NCBI GenBank assembly: GCA_027579435.1
Contig: JANBPK010001214.1
Span: forward strand, 21,629 to 85,628
DNA from: Candolleomyces eurysporus
Taxonomy: Eukaryota > Basidiomycota > Agaricomycetes > Agaricales > Psathyrellaceae
DNA length: 64,000 nucleotides
Direction: 5' to 3'
Below, one piece after another: positions 20,165 through 30,948 of this stretch. The translations under genes were made by a program, and so were the position numbers. The notes beneath the pieces were generated by a model, which saw only the letters and a program-made list of their open reading frames with translations, was not told the origin of the DNA and did no database searches. Numbering within the stretch: position 1 is the first letter of the stretch; every line of letters begins with the position of its first letter.

Positions 20165-21960
20165 AATCAACTACTCGTTGTTAATATCATACACTGTCCT
20201 CACAACATGATCCACCCTCCTCTTTGTGTGTAGTGATCAACACGGGTTACTGGCGGGTAACTTCGGGCCAACCCATACCCATACCCACAGGTAATCCGCT
20301 CAAAACGAGCCCAAAAACAGCCCAAACAGGTTAGAAGTGGGCAAGATATGAGCAATTTATTTAAATCACTCATATCTCGGTCATTTCTTGACCGTTTGGA
20401 GCCGTATAAAGGCTCGTTTTGAAGCTCGCGGGTAGGGCTATATTGATCTGTACCCGTACCCATTTATCCGGCAGGTAAGCCTTACCCGTGGTGAACACTA
20501 TTTGTGTGTTTGATAAACCCAAGATAATCCAACCCCTGCAAAGCTCTGATAAACCGAGCTTGTACTTTGATCCGCCATCTCTCCTCCATCTCTTCCGCTT
20601 CCTCCTTGCCGTCCCCGTCTTTGTCTGTAACATCATTGTCTTCCTCAGGTTGCTGACGCTGTTTCCCTTTCTGATTTTTGGTGGGACTCTGCTGGGCTTT
20701 CTTCATAGGAGACCTCTTTGACGTCACAGTTGCACTAGCCTTCCTGCCACCTGGATTCTTCCCTTTACTCGGTGAAGAAGAACTACTGGTCTTCCCTCCT
20801 CTCCCTTCCCCCTTGCCCTCTCCTTCTTCACCTCCTCTCTCTGAGTCTCCAAAACAGCTTGGAAGCTCTCAAACCAACCATACACATTAATCAACCTCCC
20901 ACTGTCCAACTAACGTGTATTGTCAAAAGAGGACACTTGTATCTGGGCATCTCCATAAAGATTCATCTGATACCCTGTCATCATCTCAGCGGCTTTGCTC
21001 CTGTGGTGTTTGCATTGGGCGATGTTGAGAAAGGCAGGGCAAATTTGAGTGGGCATAGGAGGCCTGAGAGGGGGGAGGCATGGATCGAGGGATTACCAAG
21101 CTAGAAATGAATAAAAGAAAGAAACAAAACAGATTTCATTGGGGTATGCAATGCTAGAGTGAGCGGGAGGGTGTAGGGGCTTACTTTAGAGAGGAAGAGC
21201 ATTATACCTGTATCCCAAACTTCCCACAGCAGGACGGCTTCTTGCCATTCAAGCAGCAGGTTCCTATGTGGGTCAAAGAAAGGATGTAAGGATGAGTTGG
21301 GCTGGTATTCAGAAAATAAGAAAAACCTCAGGAAGTCCTTGATCCAATTGGCCATTTCAGCAGCAATGGTTTTGCTGTTTTCATCCAATGCCTGGCCCTG
21401 CATCAAGTTTCTAAATTTGATTTGTGCTGCTTTCAAATCCTCAACACCCTCTGCATCCATTGATTGCAGGAATTTGTGTATTTCATGGGACAGACGGCGC
21501 AGTTGGTCTGGGTTAAGTTTCCTACATCGAATGGAGAAAGGTTGGTTAGGCTTTTGTGCAAATTGAGACAATAGGAGAGTGAAAAGCCTCACTTCAAGAT
21601 CAAACTTAAGTACCCCAAACTTCTTTCCAGCCCACTGCTCTTTTCCTTCCTTTTCAGGAACATGCCACCAAAATCGTGCACTGGCAGATCGTTCTCAAGG
21701 TTCCACCCCAACCCTTTATACCCTTCTCTAACAAAGAAAAATTGCATCAATTGTGTTGGGTTGGGCGCAATCCAGATCAATTTGTATTGCTGTGCCAAAA
21801 CCCTGCAACCCTACCTCCAACACTCCCAGCAGCCTCATGCACTTCTGCCCATGCCCTTTCTGCGAAAGATGGCACCACTGTTTGTGCCTCCTCACACACA
21901 TAATCAACAATGTTCTGACAAACCAAATAAAAANGCAAAAGCAAACAAAAATGAAAACAT
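20165..21960 (-). pseudogene. ORC3: Origin recognition complex subunit 3 (ORC3) pseudogene
   Basis: On the minus strand, segments match the C-terminal half of ORC3 in order: FFFVREGYKGLGW (about 21.7 kb), KLNPDQLRRLSHEIHKFL and EAVLLWEVWDTG (about 21.2-21.5 kb), SGRLINVYGWFESFQAVL (about 20.88 kb), a basic/acidic linker, then the C-terminal winged-helix segment FIRALQGLDYLGFIKHT, continued beyond an insertion by KRRVDHVVRTVYDINNE and a stop at 20165. ORC3 is a core subunit of the replication-initiator complex. This copy is broken by the hAT-type MITE at 20231-20500, by a one-base frame shift in the purine run near 20.8 kb, and by stops. I did not find the N-terminal half. The surrounding DNA is CpG-poor, unlike the genes to either side. 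Confidence 0.7.
20223..20508. mobile_element. hAT-type MITE (270 bp) with 8-bp target-site duplication
   Basis: The ends are inverted repeats: TAGTGATCAACACGGGTTA at 20231-20249 and, reverse-complemented, TAGTGTTCACCACGGGTAA at 20482-20500. The element is flanked by a perfect direct repeat TTTGTGTG (20223-20230 and 20501-20508). An 8-bp duplication with TIRs starting TAG is the signature of hAT elements. There is no coding capacity. Removing the element and one copy of the duplication restores the ORC3 reading ...GFIKHTKRRVDHVV, which proves the insertion and its boundaries. Confidence 0.9.
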
Positions 21961-22241
21961 CAACCTCCCAGCTAGGAACTCGATGCAGAAGCCATGGTAA
22001 CCTCTGTTGGAGTAGTCCAGAGACCACTCGAGTCCGCACAGGCTCAGATAACTAGGTGAGGAGCACCTCATATAGCGTCGAGGGCAAGGATCAGATAGTC
22101 TATTCTGGCATGCTGGCATTGACTAAATATATGGATCACACCCGTGATCTAATCTAATCTAACCTACCTACCACTCCGCCAGGATCCCCTACCACACCGT
22201 GCCACCTCAGCCTTGACCTCAACCTCAGCCTCTTAGCCAAC

Positions 22242-23018
22242 TTGCCCAACACCAATAAATGTAACCCTCTCAAGTGGTATCTGAAACAGATGCTGGACAA
22301 GGAGGAGAAGAAGAGTGCAAAGAGGAGGCGGAGTTTATGGAGTGCTTCCACAGCAATAACAGGCATGCCAAGGACAACTCAAAGTGCTGTTAGCACTTGG
22401 ATGAGTGTTGCTACTCGCACCTCCAAGACTGGGTATGGTGGTGCCTTTACTGGCCTGCCCAGGATTACTGGGACACCAAGTCCCTCAAAAAGCTCTACCA
22501 TCTCCACCAGCAATGGTAGGAGGAGTGCAGTCAAGAGCCCCAGTGCCAGTCCAGGAAAAAAGAGGAAGATGATGGTGTTTGAGACCAAGTTTGTAACTCC
22601 CCCACCCCTTCTTTTCTCCTCTCTCCCTGCTGAGGAGGATGAAGACAAGGATGGGAATGGCAACAAGGCACTGCTTGAGGCGCCCTCATCACTCCCACAG
22701 GCACTTGTGCATATCGCACAGCAGCCTATTGTTCATGGGTGGTTGTTTGCCAAAGGTGGGGTGTCAGGGAATGTGAGGGCTGTTGTACAGGTGAGGAGGC
22801 TGGTGTATGAATTACTTGGGGACAATACCAGCAAAGATGATGAAGAAGAAGAAGAAGAAGAAGAAGAAGAAGCAGGATTGGACAATGAAAATGAGGATGT
22901 GGAGATGGATGAGGAAAATGAGGTAGAGAGTGTGTTGACCTGGAGGAGTAGCAAAAGCAGGAGCAGGAGTCAGAGCCATGTTAATACCAGGAAAAGTAGG
23001 AAGACAAAGAAGAATTAG
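22242..23018 (+). CDS. Hypothetical acidic/serine-rich protein
   Basis: An open frame of 258 residues: a Lys/Arg-rich start, a Ser/Thr/Pro-rich middle, an acidic run of about eleven glutamates encoded by a GAA repeat, and an Arg/Ser-rich, basic tail. It looks like a disordered nuclear-type protein, but low complexity alone can keep such frames open. It lies in the CpG-poor block upstream of the ORC3 pseudogene and in the opposite orientation. Family unknown; it could be the remnant of a captured gene. Confidence 0.3.
   Translation: MPNTNKCNPLKWYLKQMLDKEEKKSAKRRRSLWSASTAITGMPRTTQSAVSTWMSVATRTSKTGYGGAFTGLPRITGTPSPSKSSTISTSNGRRSAVKSPSASPGKKRKMMVFETKFVTPPPLLFSSLPAEEDEDKDGNGNKALLEAPSSLPQALVHIAQQPIVHGWLFAKGGVSGNVRAVVQVRRLVYELLGDNTSKDDEEEEEEEEEEAGLDNENEDVEMDEENEVESVLTWRSSKSRSRSQSHVNTRKSRKTKKN
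22838..22872. repeat. GAA microsatellite
   Basis: About eleven consecutive GAA/AGA units, encoding the polyglutamate run of the preceding hypothetical frame. Confidence 0.8.
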
Positions 23019-23830
23019 GAGGAGAATTGGAAAGAGCTGGTGTTAGGTTCAGGAGATACTACCAATAGTAAACTGCTCACATTGCAGAACATGGAGGTAA
23101 AGGTGAAAGGTGGTAAGAAGGCTTTACAGGAGTTGATTTGTCTGAATTGTATGGGTGGGATTTGAACAAGATGTTGGGTTCAGACTCAGAGCACAATTTC
23201 TTTGTGTGCCATTGGTAGTTATTTATCAATCTTGTCATATGTATCAAGTAGCTCTACTTCTTTGCTGTATCCTTTACTAGTGTGCTTGCTGTCTAATCCT
23301 ATCAAAATCAAGTTCATAAATGTGTTCCTATTCACTGGAATCCTGAAAGCTTGAGGTAAGTTGTAAATACCTATCCTGGGCTGTCACCCAAACAGTTGTG
23401 ATCAATATGAGCAGTGGAGGGATTGAAAGGACAGCAACCTTTGACTTGGTTGAATGGCTTGTGATTTCAAGAGGAGTAACTAGTGATCCAATTTTCTTGG
23501 TGAAGAGAAGGGTGCATTTTGAAGTTTGTGAAGCATACTTTATATTTTATACAAGTGGTATGGTGGAACAAATGCTTATGGGACTGGGAACATATATACT
23601 TGGTTCCTTGCTACAAGTCAAGAAAGGGCCAATGCCTGTTTTCAAACAGGGCCCAATTACACTGCCTGTGCCAACTGTTTGGGACACTGCTCAGTCAAAA
23701 GTCACAGAATCATCCATGATAGGGAGGAAACAGAAGAAGCAGGAAGAAACACAATAGTATGATTGAGCAGTCAAAAAGGGATGTATGACAGAGTATCACA
23801 CTATCCTCCTTTTCCATTCCCAAAACACAG
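23019..23830. other. CpG-poor interval with one uncertain ORF
   Basis: A 119-codon plus-strand frame at 23398-23757 has no recognised motif and sits in AT/TG-rich DNA; I do not consider it established. Otherwise nothing seen. Confidence 0.4.
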
Positions 23831-24547
23831 ATAATCACTTGTAGGTCCAGCAAGACAGAATGATCCTGGAATCTGTGATCCCAAGAAGGCCTGATATTCC
23901 AATAACTGATTGTGTACAGGGAACCAGTTCAACAGTGAAGATAATTTTGCAGGAATGGGAGAGATTGAGTATGATTAAGTGTTCACATAGACAGGCCATC
24001 AAGGTCATTGATCTGAAGAATATAAGAGAGCTGTTCCATTGGTGTTGAGATTTAGGAGACATGACATGATATGAGAAATTGATAATACATCCAAAATGCA
24101 AAGACACAGGAATAATGAACCAAAAAGTAAAGAAAAAAAAGATGAGGATGAGAAGCAGATACAGGAATCCAATGGCATATGGTTTAGCTTTAAATGCAAG
24201 GGAAAGTGTGAACTGGGTTGAGTCTAAAACCTGATGTGATAAATGATTCAAAGTGTTGTGGTAAGAGGGACTGTGAATGTTTGAGTGGGAGAAAGGTAAC
24301 ATACATAGCAGAGTCCTGCAGTTTGCATGGTGATTGTGGCAGATGTGGTCATCATTCCAGTACTTCTTCAACTGTGGTGCAGCGTTGGCAAAAGAGAATG
24401 AAGGGCAGGGCAGGTGGTACACACATCTTGACTTGTTGAGAGATGGGTGTGAAATGGAATCACCAGCAGATGATTGTTGTTGGCTACCAAGCCTCTGATT
24501 GCTCTGAAAAATGGAGAAGTTGGGTCATGGGACATTCAAGTTCATGG
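23831..24547 (+). repeat. Segmental repeat block, copy A
   Basis: This block is homologous, same orientation, to 29522-30180 and 60540-61190. Shared phrases include AACATGAGATGGTAAAT-like, CATCCAAAA, GTGTGAACTGG(G)TTGAG and AATGTTTGAGTGGGAGAAA. Copy A has almost no CpG, whereas copies B and C keep some. It leads directly into the 61-bp tandem array. Long minus-strand frames through this block are low-complexity artefacts, not genes. Confidence 0.6.
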
Positions 24548-24977
24548 AGAAGCTGGAGAAGCAGACTTACTTGCTATGCAACAGATGAGCTGAATAGCAA
24601 AAAATTCAGGTTGATTGGGAGGCAGACTTACAAACTATACAACAGATGAGCTGAATGGCAAGAAATTCAGGTTCACAGGAAAGCAGAATTACAAACTATA
24701 CAGCAGATGAGCTGAATGGCAAGAAATTCAGGTTCATGAGAAAGCACACTTACTCCCTATACAACAAATGAGCTGAATGGCAAGAAATTCAGGTTCATGA
24801 GGAAGCANACTTACNNCCTATACANCAGATGNGCTGAATGGCCAGAAATTCAGGTTCATGAGGAAGCAGANTTACTCGCTATACAACAGATGAGCTGAAT
24901 GGCCAGAAATTCAGGTTCATGAGCAAGCAGACTTACTTTCTATACAAAAGAGGAGTTGAATCTGAGAAATTCAGGTT
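24548..24977 (+). repeat. 61-bp tandem repeat, about seven units
   Basis: Consecutive units share AGCAGACTTAC, CTATACAACAGATGAGCTGA, ATGGC(A/C)AGAAATTCAGGTT and CATGAG. Four of the window's ambiguous bases cluster in the fifth unit, as expected for collapsed repeat reads. Only about two and a half units remain in block B (30190-30345) and two in block C (61203-61310), so copy number varies between paralogous blocks. Confidence 0.8.
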
Positions 24978-25303
24978 TGTGAAGATCTCAAGGAAGTGGA
25001 CTTACCATCTACGGACGAAGATTTTTCCATGGAACCGAGCAAATCCAGATTGGATATTCCCCAGGGTTGATGAATGAAACAGAAGCCATGCACCGGTGTC
25101 CCATGAGTGGGAATGCCCGCTCAGCAAACTCAATACTGTGCCTACCTCGATCTCACTGGTTCTCAAATGACGAAAATGGATTATTTCGTGTCCTTCCTCA
25201 TTTGGATTGCGATCTGTTTCGTTTCGCTCGGCAGGGACTGTAAACCGGGTATTGCACGCTCGACTGTCGCCTTTACAATCAGCGCCTCTCCGCCTCCTGC
25301 TCA

Positions 25304-26506
25304 CTAATTTAGTCTTGGATTCACGCACCAGACAAGCCACCCCTCGTCCAAATACGTCCCAATATCCGTCTTTCCACATTTTGGACAATATTTTGATAGG
25401 CCTTCGTTCCATTGCCGCTCTACCATCATGCTCATAATTAGCTCCTTCCCCACCAACATCATGCCATTCCAGTCCTGAGCATTGACCAATGCCCCATTCA
25501 AATGTGTGATGCAATAACGTTCCTCCGATACGCGCCTTTCACCTACCTTTCCTCGGAAATGGGCGACCAAGATGCGATGTAAGTCCTGATTATGGTCAAT
25601 CACGATGAGAAAAAATACTGAGAGACACGTGAATATCTGCTACCTCGTAGGTAGCCACAATAGACAAAGGGAGGGTCAAGGTTTCGTCCAGCGCATCGGT
25701 GATTATCAACGCGTTCGCATCGCTGTAGCCCACAGTTCTTGGGAGCCTTCGACTAAAGAATCCTTCAATGCATATTAGCAAGAGTCCATACTACGGGAGC
25801 AAAGTCCTACCTCGTGCAGCGGCGTGTTGATAGATAATCAAGTTTCCTGCCACGTTGTTGAACGTCGCTCCGTCGCCAATGGAGAAGTTGCTGCAATCTG
25901 ACAACATCTGAGCGCCAGGGGGCGCAGCCCCAAACACTGGTGGGAGCCTTATCAATTACTGTCTCCGTAGACGAGCAAGTGTCCTTGCCTCGACGTTGAA
26001 CATCTCGGGGTCTCAGAGATGGAACGACCGCGCCCACGTCCCCGCTCTGGTCCCGTGGTGGATGTTCAATGTGTTCAATGGTCGGGGATGCAGGCTCTGA
26101 CAGTGTTCGCAGCCAATTTAATCAGTCTGTTGCTATAAAATAACATTCGGATGCTCACGCCGATTTTCACTGGGCGGTTTGCCAGCATCCTTGCCTTGGC
26201 GCGCAAAACCTCGGCTAATCCATGACAGAAAGGAGAAGAGCCAACTCTCGCCCTCGCGCGTAGGTGGGTTGCCAGTATGATCCATGTCAAGATGGTGTTT
26301 GGTGGTTGGGGAAGAGAAGAGAGACACTTGGGAGAAGCGTGTACCTGGTTGTGACGAAAGATGCCCGTCAGGTACGAGGCAGCCTGCAGGTGTTGGTTGT
26401 TGGTGATATGCACAGTCGTTCGATCGATCGAGTGGCTAGGCACTGATCTGACGATTCGCACCACGGCGAGACAAATGAAACCTCCCGGAGGTTTCGGTAT
26501 GCTCAC
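25304..26506 (-). pseudogene. Ubiquitin-like (ULD_2-type) domain gene, array copy 1, partly decayed
   Basis: Minus-strand exons in order: an upstream piece HLQAASYLTGIFRHNQ (about 26.36-26.43 kb), a piece near 26.2 kb (FSFLSWISRG), then NFSIGDGATFNNVAGNLII (about 25.85 kb). RRLPRTVGYSDANALIITD to TLPLSIVATYE (about 25.65-25.75 kb) is spliced via GTAGCA...CAG to DLHRILVAHFRGKVGE (about 25.55 kb). A CPKCG knuckle lies near 25.37 kb. The last parts match an Agaricomycete family with a ubiquitin-like beta-grasp fold and CxxC zinc knuckle. FNNVAG-type motifs are common at the N-termini of basidiomycete NLR-like proteins. Stops between the upstream pieces suggest decay. Its function is not established; signalling or adaptor roles are speculation. 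Whether the two most upstream pieces belong to the same gene is uncertain. Confidence 0.55.
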
Positions 26507-26812
26507 GAGGCCAAGAAGCGACTGACTGGACTATTCGTTGTATTCATTCGATCAGATATTCCAGCCAATGAAGATCCGGGGTCTATGGAGGGCTTAGGGA
26601 GGTCGTAGCGGGCAATGAGCCACCGGCGAGCTTCGTCGCAACAGAGAAAAAGAGAAAGAGACTGAGACCTTGAAAGCGGAGAGTGAGACCGTAACCGTGC
26701 ATGCGTGCACGTACAATCCATGCGTTCGCCGCGGGGGGCAGAAGGATCGCGCCTGTTGCTCCTCGATCGCCCGACCTTCATTGAACTTGTGTAAACATTG
26801 TTTGAACTACGA

Positions 26813-27245
26813 CTAAATGCAAAATCGTAGACGTTTTCCTTTTTTTNCTCGACGTGCGCCCTTCCTTATATAAGATGCCGCATTAAGCATTAATCCAAAT
26901 CACACGCCTGAGGTTCGCCGTTGGAGCTCATAGGTGGGGGCTCAAATTCCCAGTTACGCGTGCCTTGCCTCAGTATCTTCATCCCCTTAAAAATTGCAGT
27001 TTCTGACTGCACGTACACCCATCCAGATTGTAAGATTCTCATGGTTGCAATGGTAGATAGGTGCATGTTATATTTGAGGGAAGATAGGATGACACTCTAA
27101 ACTGTCATTAGCGGTGGAGCAAAGCTCAACCTCCAAGCTCAACCACCACGGCGCCGCGAAGGCGTCATGTTGCCATTTTTGGTGGCTTACTCAGGAAAGG
27201 GGCAGAGCCAGAAAAAATGGAAAACGTTTACGATTTTGCATTTAG
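26813..27245. mobile_element. MITE-like element with 27-bp terminal inverted repeats
   Basis: The 27 bases at 26813-26839 (starting CTAAATGCAAAATCGTA) match the reverse complement of 27219-27245 at 26 of 27 positions. The 433-bp element has no coding capacity. The paralogous array unit reads straight from CATTCGATCAGAT to TAATACATTGTGG at about 56230-56255, so it lacks this element and about 260 bp to its left. Target duplication unclear; a TA duplication is possible. Confidence 0.6.
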
Positions 27246-28016
27246 CTGTAATACATTGTGAAAGGCCTCACGTTCCCAATCGATAGTGAGTTGAAACTCC
27301 GAAGACATATGTAAACCTCGAGGCATGACACCATTCCGCAGACTTCCCATCCTCGACACAACCCCAGGGGCACATCTGGCGAGTTTTCCACGTGTTGCGT
27401 GGCTCGGTGCTCCCTGAACGCTGGCGTGAATGTAAGGTCTCATCTGGAAAGTAACAGAACGCCAAGAGGGAGGCGAAGTTAACAAAGTGACCGATGCAAC
27501 GGGGAATGTCGCATATAGAGGGAATTGCTCTAGACTGAAAGAATCATCGGTGAGGAGTGCAAGATGAGGTGAGTCGGCCTTGATGATACCGGTAACCAAG
27601 CAGGTCCAAGCAATCGATAATGGGAATATAGAGAGGCGAGCTCGAGGTCAGGAACCGCACGTCGGGACTTGCTGGTGTGGGCAACTGACCTTTATGCCGC
27701 TCACCCGAGGGTTATGGCTGCGGACGGAAGCAAGAGCAGCAGAAGCAACGACGACACTTTAGCGGTTCTGCTGCACGGTGTTGGCTCTAGGAATTTATTG
27801 CTCGTCCAAATACCTGCTCAAAGAGAAGGGATAAGCGTGATAGCCTTTGTATACAGAGTCTGGAGACTGCGGGAGTGAGAACAAGCAGACGTTGACCGCC
27901 TGATCATCGCCGCATGGGGACAGAGCGATGTAGGACAAAATCATTAGCCTCTGCTGCGGTGGGCTCGTGCGGTTCCTTGACTGATCGACTGATTTCCTGT
28001 TTTACAGTGGCCTCAC
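27246..28016. other. Array spacer with a minus-strand coding-like remnant
   Basis: The left part (about 27250-27370) is shared with 56250-56370 and reads MPRGLHMSSEFQLTIDW on the minus strand in a short open frame. The family is not recognised. The rest shows no supported gene. Confidence 0.3.
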
Positions 28017-28436
28017 AACACCGGTCCTATGATCACCTACCTCGCCGACTGTGGAAACGTTCCATGCAGCGAATTCGATTCTACCAAAGCCAGGTGGTTC
28101 AAGATTCATCAGGTTGGAAAGAAGCCGAATGGTGGTGAATGGTTCCAAGCCGACCTCAGTACGCATCCTTCTTTCTATCTATCATTACAAGCAACTGATC
28201 AACTGCTACAGTGCAAGGCGGCAAAGTGAGTGCCAAGCTCCCCGAGAACATCAGGCAACGGCAACGGCAACTCGGGATCGTCCTCTGGCCCCAAGAAGAC
28301 CTGCAGGCTCAAGAAGAACGCGAGCAACTCCGCTGCCGCCGCTGCTTCCACCGGGGAGGTCTGCCCCCGCCATATCAGCCGTATTATGCGCAGGTTGGCG
28401 TTTGAGGGGCTCGATGCTCACCACAGCTCGTGATTG
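28017..28436 (+). pseudogene. AA9 lytic polysaccharide monooxygenase remnant (array copy 1)
   Basis: After a TTTTACAG acceptor the frame reads WPHNTGPMITYLADCG and EFDSTKARWFKIHQVG, the second-histidine-side segment of AA9 (former GH61) enzymes. A GTACGC...ACAG intron follows, then VSAKLPENI. A different frame continues with the typical AA9 C-terminal linker and tail (GPKKTCRLKK, PRHISRIMRR). The N-terminal exon with His1 and the central segment with the remaining copper-site and core residues are missing, with a frame change at the deletion joint (about 28245). The remnant cannot encode an active enzyme. It is divergent from the ULD_2-like gene within the array unit. Confidence 0.75.
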
Positions 28437-28732
28437 ATTCACCCGCTTTGGCTTCCTTCTTTCACTTCTTTTTTTTTTTTTTNGTTCTTTCTCCTCGACG
28501 ATGAGATGATGCCCTGCGATGACATAAAACGACCCTTTCCACGACCCGCACTTTGTACTACCACCACCACCACTCGCATCGCATCGCATCGTTGTCACGC
28601 TCATCGCATTTTTTTCGGACGTTGATCGTCCTACGAGGCATTCATTTCGCTCTCTCTCTAACTTAGCATCTCGGGAAGCTAAATATACTTTACTGCCTAT
28701 CTATCTATCCCGCTCACGGTCTCTATGTGTAT

Positions 28733-29500
28733 ATTACTGACTTCTTAGCTAGACTGGGAGTTGTACTTGTATGATATCATATACGACTTGCATTGCATTA
28801 TATAGAAGCTGGATGAATAAAATTGGAACGAATTTATCGCAACCTTTCCTCGATTGATCTTGGTGATATGACAGAGCTACGCACATACATAAGTGCCACC
28901 GCCGCAGGGGTGGTGGGTGCTTGATCGTCAATACCTACAACCCGAAATGTGAATGAATGTACCCTTCGCAAATCCAACAGGCGGCGTATAACCAGCGACA
29001 GCCTGTATTCGCGTTGTTGTGACCTCAACGTAAACAGCCTCAGTCTGCATGGTTGAACCAGCAGTACCTCCAACCACGCCAAAACGATAGCAGTGGAGGC
29101 AGAGGTGACGGTGGACATGGAGGTGAAGAATACTGAGAGTTGTATAGCTCGTGGACGGGTCGACCTGAGGCAATTTGATGCTGGAGCTCTTTCCTTTCAT
29201 GACCCTTTTTCGTCGGATTCTATTTTCTCTTTACTACCCACACTCTTACACGCATACGTGCTTGCTCGCTTTGTTCATGTCGGCATTGAACGCTCATTTT
29301 TTNCTTATTTTTTTTTTCCTTTGTCTGCTTGACTCTCAGGAAAATTGACCGGTATGTTGTGATGTCACCGGTTGAGTTGGGAGTCGATCGGGCAGTGGTG
29401 TTTGACTAGCTCGCTTCCGGGAAAGTTCAAAAAGTCGTTGGCTCTTCCATTTGCGATCCCGGGACCTATGCTATTTGCCTAACACTTGAATGATCAGAGT
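28733..29500 (+). repeat. Conserved spacer of the segmental array (copy B)
   Basis: Homologous in the same orientation to 59778-60485: TTATATAGAAGCTGGATGAA, GGCATATAACC-type, GCTGGAGCTCTTT, CATGTCGGCAT and AAGTTCAAAAAGTCGT recur in the same order. T-runs include an ambiguous base. No gene is supported inside it; the CCTCCA-rich segment is low complexity. Confidence 0.65.
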
Positions 29501-29521
29501 GCAAGTTGAAGAGAGGCGAAT

Positions 29522-30345
29522 TCAAAACCAGTCCAAGGACAGCCAATGTAGTCTATCAAACGTGACGGCTTGCGCATGGACACGATGCTTGCCGTCTCCC
29601 ATTACTGCAGTTTGTCGCGTTTCCAGAACGGCGTGGTGTTCGATCGAACGTGGACTGATACATAAGTAAAAAACTAGAATGGTCCGGATACAGACAACTC
29701 GGAAGACGTAACATGAGATGGTAAATAGATAAGACATCCAAAACAAAACGACACAGAAAGAATCAACCGGGAGGTGGGAAAGTGATGATAGAAATGAAAC
29801 ATAGCTGCAAGCATCGGATTCAATTGGTAGGTAGCAAAGCACGCAGGCACTTGACAGCGCAGCTTTGAGTGCAAGGAGAAGTGTAGACTGGTTGAGTTTG
29901 AGGCCTGATAGGATGATCAAGTCAGCATGGCACAGTGGGAGAAACCATGAATGTTTGAGTGAGAAACGGCTCATTACTTGTTTACTTCTTCAACTATAGC
30001 ACAGGATGATTGAGGGAATAAAAGGCAGGGGCATTGCTACACACTTCTTGCCTGCCAGAATGTGGAACTGGCATAGAATATGGAACCGGCATAGAATGTA
30101 GAACTGGCGTAGGGAAACTGACACAAGATTGTTGTCGTGCGGACACATACAAATGATGCTTAGAGATGAATCAGCGGAATCGTAAAAAATACAGGCTGAT
30201 GGCAAGAAATTCAGGTTCATGAGAAACCAGATATACGTTTTATACAACAGATGAGCTGAACAGCCAGAAATTCAGGTTCATGAAGGAGCAGACTTACAAG
30301 CTATACAACAAATGGGTTGGATGGCTAGAAATTCACATTTGTGGA
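29522..30345 (+). repeat. Segmental repeat block, copy B
   Basis: Second copy of the block also found at 23831-24977 and 60540-61310, including about 2.5 units of the 61-bp tandem repeat at 30190-30345. Long minus-strand frames here are artefacts of the repeat. Confidence 0.65.
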
Positions 30346-30549
30346 TTGTGGGGAGGTAGACTTACCTTCTATGAACAAGGATTTTTTCAAGGAACCGGGC
30401 AAATTCGTCCGGATCCATCCATGAATAAGGATGAATAAGGATGGTCGAGCCAGATTGAGTATTCCGCAGGGTTAATTAACGAGTCGGAAGTCATGCACCG
30501 GTTGCCGATGATTGTGAGCGGCGTCTCGGGAGACTCGACATTGTGCCCA

Positions 30550-30902
30550 CCTTGACGTCAATGGCTCTCAAACGAAAATCGATTGTTTCATTTGGATCGC
30601 ACATGAAAGGGAGACTATAAGTTGCGTTCTGCCCCGTCGACTGCCGCCTTTACAATCAGCACCTCTTCTCCTCCGGGTGATGAAGTTAGTCCTGAATTCA
30701 CGCACTAGACAAGCCACCCTTCGTTCAAAAAGGTCCCGAGTGCCGTCTTTCCACATTTTGGACAATACTTTGCCGGGTCTTCGTTCCATGGTATCGTGCT
30801 TATAATCAGCTCCTTCCCCATCGACGTCACGTCATTCCAATCCCGAGCATTGACCAACGTCCCATTTAAACACGTGATACAATAGCACTCCTCCAAGACT
30901 TT
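30550..30902 (-). pseudogene. 3' half of ULD_2-like gene, array copy 2 (split by the insertion)
   Basis: On the minus strand this reads KVLEECYCITCLNGTLVN, then WNEDPAKYCPKCGKTALGT and FLNEGWLV. It is the C-terminal half of the copy-1 protein including the CPKCG knuckle. Homology to copy 1 stops at about 30902, exactly where the 24-kb insertion begins. The matching N-terminal half resumes at 55248. The insertion lies between the FRGKVG and EERYCIT segments. Confidence 0.7.
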
Positions 30903-30948
30903 GGTAGCGGGCCGTTGCAAGGCACGGCAGTACGAGTCTTTACGTCTT

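Noticed and set aside
20231..20500. Functional stem-loop RNA from the inverted repeat
   Set aside because: The 8-bp target duplication and restoration of the ORC3 frame show that it is a transposon insertion.
23835..24422. Long minus-strand frame of 195 codons
   Set aside because: It lies in a repeat block present three times; the other copies have no matching conserved protein and the composition is low-complexity, so the frame is accidental.
29522..29974. Long minus-strand frame of 150 codons
   Set aside because: Same repeat block (copy B) as above; hydrophobic low-complexity translation without conservation between copies.
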